Of a DNA stretch of 34,613 bases, positions 30,096 through 34,613 are shown piece by piece (position 1 is the stretch's first letter; each line of letters starts with the position of its first letter). The notes below the pieces were generated by a model. It saw only the letters and a list, made by a program, of their open reading frames with translations, did not search any database and had not been told where the DNA came from. The translations under genes and the position numbers were made by a program. The stretch covers positions 1-34,613 of the forward strand of contig JAAYPI010000117.1 of the NCBI GenBank assembly GCA_012519885.1, written 5' to 3'. Source of the stretch: Bacteroidales bacterium (GTDB lineage: Bacteria; Bacteroidota; Bacteroidia; Bacteroidales; Paludibacteraceae).

Positions 30096-30965
30096 ATGAA
30101 AGGAATTGTACTTGCTGGAGGCTCTGGAACACGTTTGTATCCAATTACAAAAAGTATTTCAAAACAAATTATTCCGGTTTATGACAAACCGATGATATAT
30201 TATCCAATCTCTGTTTTAATGCTTGCAGGCATTAGAGAAATTCTAATTATTTCTACTCCTCAAGACATCCATTTATACGAAAACTTATTAGGTGATGGTA
30301 CTAGTTTAGGTGTAAAATTTACCTATGCTATTCAGCCCTCACCAGATGGGCTAGCACAAGCGTTTATTATTGGGGACGAATTTATTGGCAACGACTCAGT
30401 ATGTATGGTATTGGGAGATAACATATTTTATGGATATAATTTTTCAAAACAACTAAAAGAAGCTGCAACACTCGAAGATGGAGCTGTAGTATTCGGGTAT
30501 TATGTAAATGACCCCGAACGCTATGGAGTAGCTGAGTTTGACACCAATGGCAAAGTTTTAAGTTTAGAAGAAAAACCAGCGATACCAAAATCTAATTATG
30601 CCGTTACTGGCTTGTATTTTTATAGCAACGACGTGATTCAAAAAGCAAAAGGATTAAAACCATCGGCACGTGGCGAACTGGAAATTACCGACTTAAACAA
30701 ACTTTACTTGCAAGAAGAACGCCTAAAAGTACAACTACTTGGACGGGGCATGGCATGGCTTGATACAGGCACACACGACAGCTTGTTAGAAGCTTCTAAT
30801 TTTATTGCAACTATTGAAAACAGACAAGGCTTAAAGGTTGCTTGTTTGGAAGAAATTGCATTCAATAATGGCTTTATCAACAAAGATCAGTTATTAAAAT
30901 TGGCAGAGCCTCTTAAAAAGAACTATTACGGTCAGTATTTATTGAAAATTGTATCTCAAAAATAA
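30096..30965 (+). CDS. rmlA: Glucose-1-phosphate thymidylyltransferase
   Basis: RmlA (RfbA) couples glucose-1-phosphate with dTTP to make dTDP-glucose, the first step to dTDP-L-rhamnose. The 289-residue nucleotidyltransferase has the loop [13 protein letters not shown] near residues 6-18 with [16 protein letters not shown], the sugar-site [14 protein letters not shown]-equivalent [18 protein letters not shown] and [14 protein letters not shown]. Length is standard. First gene of an rmlA-rmlC-rmlD run. Confidence 0.96.
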   Translation: MKGIVLAGGSGTRLYPITKSISKQIIPVYDKPMIYYPISVLMLAGIREILIISTPQDIHLYENLLGDGTSLGVKFTYAIQPSPDGLAQAFIIGDEFIGNDSVCMVLGDNIFYGYNFSKQLKEAATLEDGAVVFGYYVNDPERYGVAEFDTNGKVLSLEEKPAIPKSNYAVTGLYFYSNDVIQKAKGLKPSARGELEITDLNKLYLQEERLKVQLLGRGMAWLDTGTHDSLLEASNFIATIENRQGLKVACLEEIAFNNGFINKDQLLKLAEPLKKNYYGQYLLKIVSQK

Positions 30966-30994
30966 CATCCTTTTTTACTAGCAAAAACGTACAC

Positions 30995-31549
30995 ATGGAA
31001 ATTATTGAAACGAAAATCCCAGGTTTATATATTGTTCAACCCAAAGTATTTGGCGATCATAGAGGTTATTTTTGCGAAACATATAACGAAAAAACATTTC
31101 ACTCTTTGGGCATCACAAACAAATTTTGTCAAGACAATTTATCTAAATCATCATACGGAGTTATTCGCGGTTTACATTTTCAGCTACACCCACACAGTCA
31201 AGCAAAACTAGTTTCGGCAGTAGTGGGCACGGTATATGATGTAGCTGTAGATATACGTGTTGGTTCGCCTACATATGGCGAGTGGGTAGGTATCGAATTA
31301 AGCGAAGAAAATAAAACACAATTTCTTATTCCACAAGGATTTGCACATGGATTTTCAGTTCTTAGCGAAACGGCTATTTTCTCTTACAAATGTGACAATC
31401 TATATACACCATCAGCAGAAGGAGGTATTTTATATAACGATCCAACCTTACAAATAGACTGGAAAGTTCCTTTTGAAAAACAACTTGTTTCAGAAAAAGA
31501 CACAAAACACCCTACATTGAAGGATGTGAAAACTAATTTTGTATTTTAA
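30995..31549 (+). CDS. rmlC: dTDP-4-dehydrorhamnose 3,5-epimerase
   Basis: RmlC epimerises dTDP-4-keto-6-deoxyglucose at C3 and C5. The 184-residue cupin has the diagnostic DHRGYFCETY, GVIRGLHFQ with catalytic His61, YDVAVDIRVGSPTYG, the QGFAHGF strand and Tyr131 in FSYKCDN. It follows rmlA by 29 bases. Confidence 0.96.
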   Translation: MEIIETKIPGLYIVQPKVFGDHRGYFCETYNEKTFHSLGITNKFCQDNLSKSSYGVIRGLHFQLHPHSQAKLVSAVVGTVYDVAVDIRVGSPTYGEWVGIELSEENKTQFLIPQGFAHGFSVLSETAIFSYKCDNLYTPSAEGGILYNDPTLQIDWKVPFEKQLVSEKDTKHPTLKDVKTNFVF

Positions 31550-31566
31550 TTATAAAATTGAATTGT

Positions 31567-32448
31567 ATGACAAACGTATTAATAACCGGAGCTTATGGTC
31601 AGCTAGGAAGCGAACTTAAAAAACTTGCACCCCAATATACACAGTTTACCTATTTTTTTACGGATGTTGATACGCTTGATATATGTAATAAACAAGCAAT
31701 TTTACAGTTTTGCATAGATAATTCTATTCATTTCATTTTAAATTGTGCCGCATACACTGCTGTAGATAAAGCGGAAGAAGAAGAGCAACACTCTTTGTGT
31801 TATGCTATCAATGCTGAAGCTGTAAAAAACTTAGGAGAAGTGGCTTCGCAAATAGGAGCCAATATAATCCATATTTCTACTGATTATGTATTTGATGGCA
31901 AAGCATATCTCCCATACACTGAAGATATAACGACTAATCCTCAATCATTGTATGGAAAATCAAAACTATTAGGAGAACAATGGCTAATGAAATCATGTGC
32001 TCATGCACTTATTATTCGTACCTCATGGCTATATTCTACTTTTGGAAACAATTTTGTAAAAACAATGATAAAGTTAGGTACAGAACGTACGGAACTCAAG
32101 GTGATTTTTGATCAAATTGGCACCCCTACCTATGCTGCTGATTTAGCAAATACAATGTTAACCATAGTAGCCAAATCAACAGAAAAAGCTACCAATTACG
32201 TGCCTGGCATATATCATTTCTCTAACGAAGGCGTGTGTAGTTGGTACGACTTCACAATTGCTATACATGCTTTATATGGCATTTCTACCTGTAATGTGTT
32301 ACCTATTGAAAGTAAAGAATATCCAACCAAAGCTCCCCGTCCGCATTATAGTGTCCTTAACAAACAGAAAATAAAGACCACTTTTGACATTACTATTCCT
32401 CATTGGCAAACATCGTTAGCCAATTGTATAGGTAAATTAAAGACGTAA
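31567..32448 (+). CDS. rmlD: dTDP-4-dehydrorhamnose reductase
   Basis: RmlD reduces the RmlC product to dTDP-L-rhamnose with NAD(P)H. The roughly 293-residue extended SDR has the nucleotide loop ITGAYGQLGSEL, NCAAYTAVDKAE, the STDYVFDG motif and the active-site YGKSKLLGE. I take ATG 31567; the frame also opens at TTG 31558, three codons earlier. The operon lacks rmlB (dTDP-glucose 4,6-dehydratase), which must be elsewhere for the pathway to be complete. Confidence 0.95.
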   Translation: MTNVLITGAYGQLGSELKKLAPQYTQFTYFFTDVDTLDICNKQAILQFCIDNSIHFILNCAAYTAVDKAEEEEQHSLCYAINAEAVKNLGEVASQIGANIIHISTDYVFDGKAYLPYTEDITTNPQSLYGKSKLLGEQWLMKSCAHALIIRTSWLYSTFGNNFVKTMIKLGTERTELKVIFDQIGTPTYAADLANTMLTIVAKSTEKATNYVPGIYHFSNEGVCSWYDFTIAIHALYGISTCNVLPIESKEYPTKAPRPHYSVLNKQKIKTTFDITIPHWQTSLANCIGKLKT

Positions 32449-32520
32449 TAATCGCGATACCTTGCTCAAAGTAAGCACGTTTTACCTTGGCAAATAAAAT
32501 AAAAAAAGAATGTTAAATAA

Positions 32521-32551
32521 TTTGTTTAGTTCTTTTTTTACAGTAACTTTG
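32521..32551 (+). promoter_or_regulatory. Promoter of the ATP synthase operon
   Basis: TTTG (32521-32524), a 19-base spacer and TAACTTTG (32544-32551) match both elements of the Bacteroidota promoter. The start site would be near 32558, giving a leader of about 50 bases. Confidence 0.75.
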
Positions 32552-32571
32552 GGCGTTCTTTTTACAATTAA

Positions 32572-34125
<1,554 letters not shown>

Positions 34126-34131
34126 ATACAT

Positions 34132-34380
34132 ATGATAGTAGAAATTTATGCACCACATAAAACACTTTTTTCTGGCAATGCATTAGCAATATCTTTACCT
34201 GGAACAATGGGTAAGTTTGCGATACTTGATAACCATGCTCCACTGGTTTCTGTACTAGGAAAAGGAAATATCTATCTTACAAAAAAGAATGAAGAAAATA
34301 TTTCTTTTAGTATTGATAGCGGTTTTGTAGAGGTAAATAATAATATAGTAAAAGTTTGTGTAGAAATTAATAAAAAATAA
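34132..34380 (+). CDS. atpC: F-type ATP synthase epsilon subunit, short form
   Basis: The 82-residue protein corresponds to the N-terminal beta-sandwich of epsilon (VEIYAPHKTLFSGNALAISL, GKFAILDNHAPLVS, SIDSGFVEVNNNIVKV). The C-terminal helical hairpin that inhibits ATP hydrolysis in E. coli is absent; this short form is usual in Bacteroidota. It joins the central stalk with gamma. It starts six bases after atpD. Confidence 0.92.
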   Translation: MIVEIYAPHKTLFSGNALAISLPGTMGKFAILDNHAPLVSVLGKGNIYLTKKNEENISFSIDSGFVEVNNNIVKVCVEINKK

Positions 34381-34387
34381 ATATAGC

Positions 34388-34613
34388 ATGAGAAAATATT
34401 ACCAAATCATTGTTACGAGTGTAATTGTATCTCAACTAATAATTTGGTTGGTATTTACCTTTTTTTTACCTGAATATTGGGATGCCAATTTTTTTCTTAT
34501 CCCTATTTATTTTTTAGCAATTGAGATAGTTTTTTGTAAATTATTGGAACGGTTTTATGTAGCCAAACAAAAATTAGATTGGTATGTTATTTTTAAGTTA
34601 GGAAAGTTATTAT
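34388..34613 (+). CDS. Small membrane protein of the ATP synthase operon, cut by the window edge
   Basis: Starting at ATG 34388 and running to the end of the window, this partial frame (75 codons seen) begins MRKYYQIIVTSVIVSQLIIW. Two hydrophobic segments (about residues 7-28 and 36-53) are visible. In Bacteroidales a small membrane protein lies between atpC and atpB and may play the role of AtpI, an assembly factor for the c ring; that equation is by position only. Spacing of seven bases after atpC supports operon membership. Confidence 0.6.
   Translation, partial: MRKYYQIIVTSVIVSQLIIWLVFTFFLPEYWDANFFLIPIYFLAIEIVFCKLLERFYVAKQKLDWYVIFKLGKLL

Overview
The window looks like a chromosome segment from a Bacteroidota bacterium, most likely order Bacteroidales. 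It is AT-rich, lacks Shine-Dalgarno sites before almost every gene, and has several TAnnTTTG promoter boxes (three with a -33 TTTG or TTG 18-19 bases upstream). It carries typical lineage genes: dapL, gldA, DUF4924, DUF2490, a xanthan-lyase/golvesin-type amidase, a CarboxypepD_reg TonB receptor, and atpD-atpC followed by a small membrane protein.

Bases 1-3888 are an accessory, decayed zone. One small orphan membrane protein gene sits between inverted, attC-like or repeat-like borders (a folded element at 128-255 and a half copy at 1051-1079). A truncated mobile-element-like sequence, a perfect 20-bp palindrome, a GT-C type membrane glycosyltransferase, a broken secreted-protein remnant, a GC-richer repeat with hairpins typical of Bacteroidota genomes, and small paired hairpins follow. 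No tRNA, rRNA or CRISPR array was seen anywhere.

Bases 3889-11757 hold a GlcNAc-kinase-like gene (minus), then a plus-strand run: a secreted amidase/golvesin/FN3 protein, a GT2 glycosyltransferase, a short folK, a secreted esterase, doxX, and an hsp20 gene broken by a one-base frameshift. Clear terminators bracket hsp20. yigZ (minus) and dapL (plus) are divergent. A TonB-dependent receptor is followed by a LytS-type histidine kinase and its LytTR regulator, then uvrB.

Bases 20269-26560 are on the minus strand. One operon encodes a small secreted protein, a VTC-domain polymer synthase, a DUF4956 membrane protein and a DUF2490 beta-barrel-like protein, driven by a near-perfect promoter (TTTG-N19-TATCTTTG). 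Upstream lie a Wzx-like flippase, ruvB and gldA.

Bases 26733-34613 return to the plus strand: thiL; an rplY-pth-S4-DUF4924 translation operon; rmlA-rmlC-rmlD for dTDP-L-rhamnose (rmlB is missing here); and the start of the F-type ATP synthase operon (atpD, atpC, truncated membrane ORF). The most unusual signals are an intrinsic-terminator-shaped hairpin buried inside the pth coding sequence just after rplY, the cassette-like borders at the left end, and the VTC/DUF4956/DUF2490 operon.
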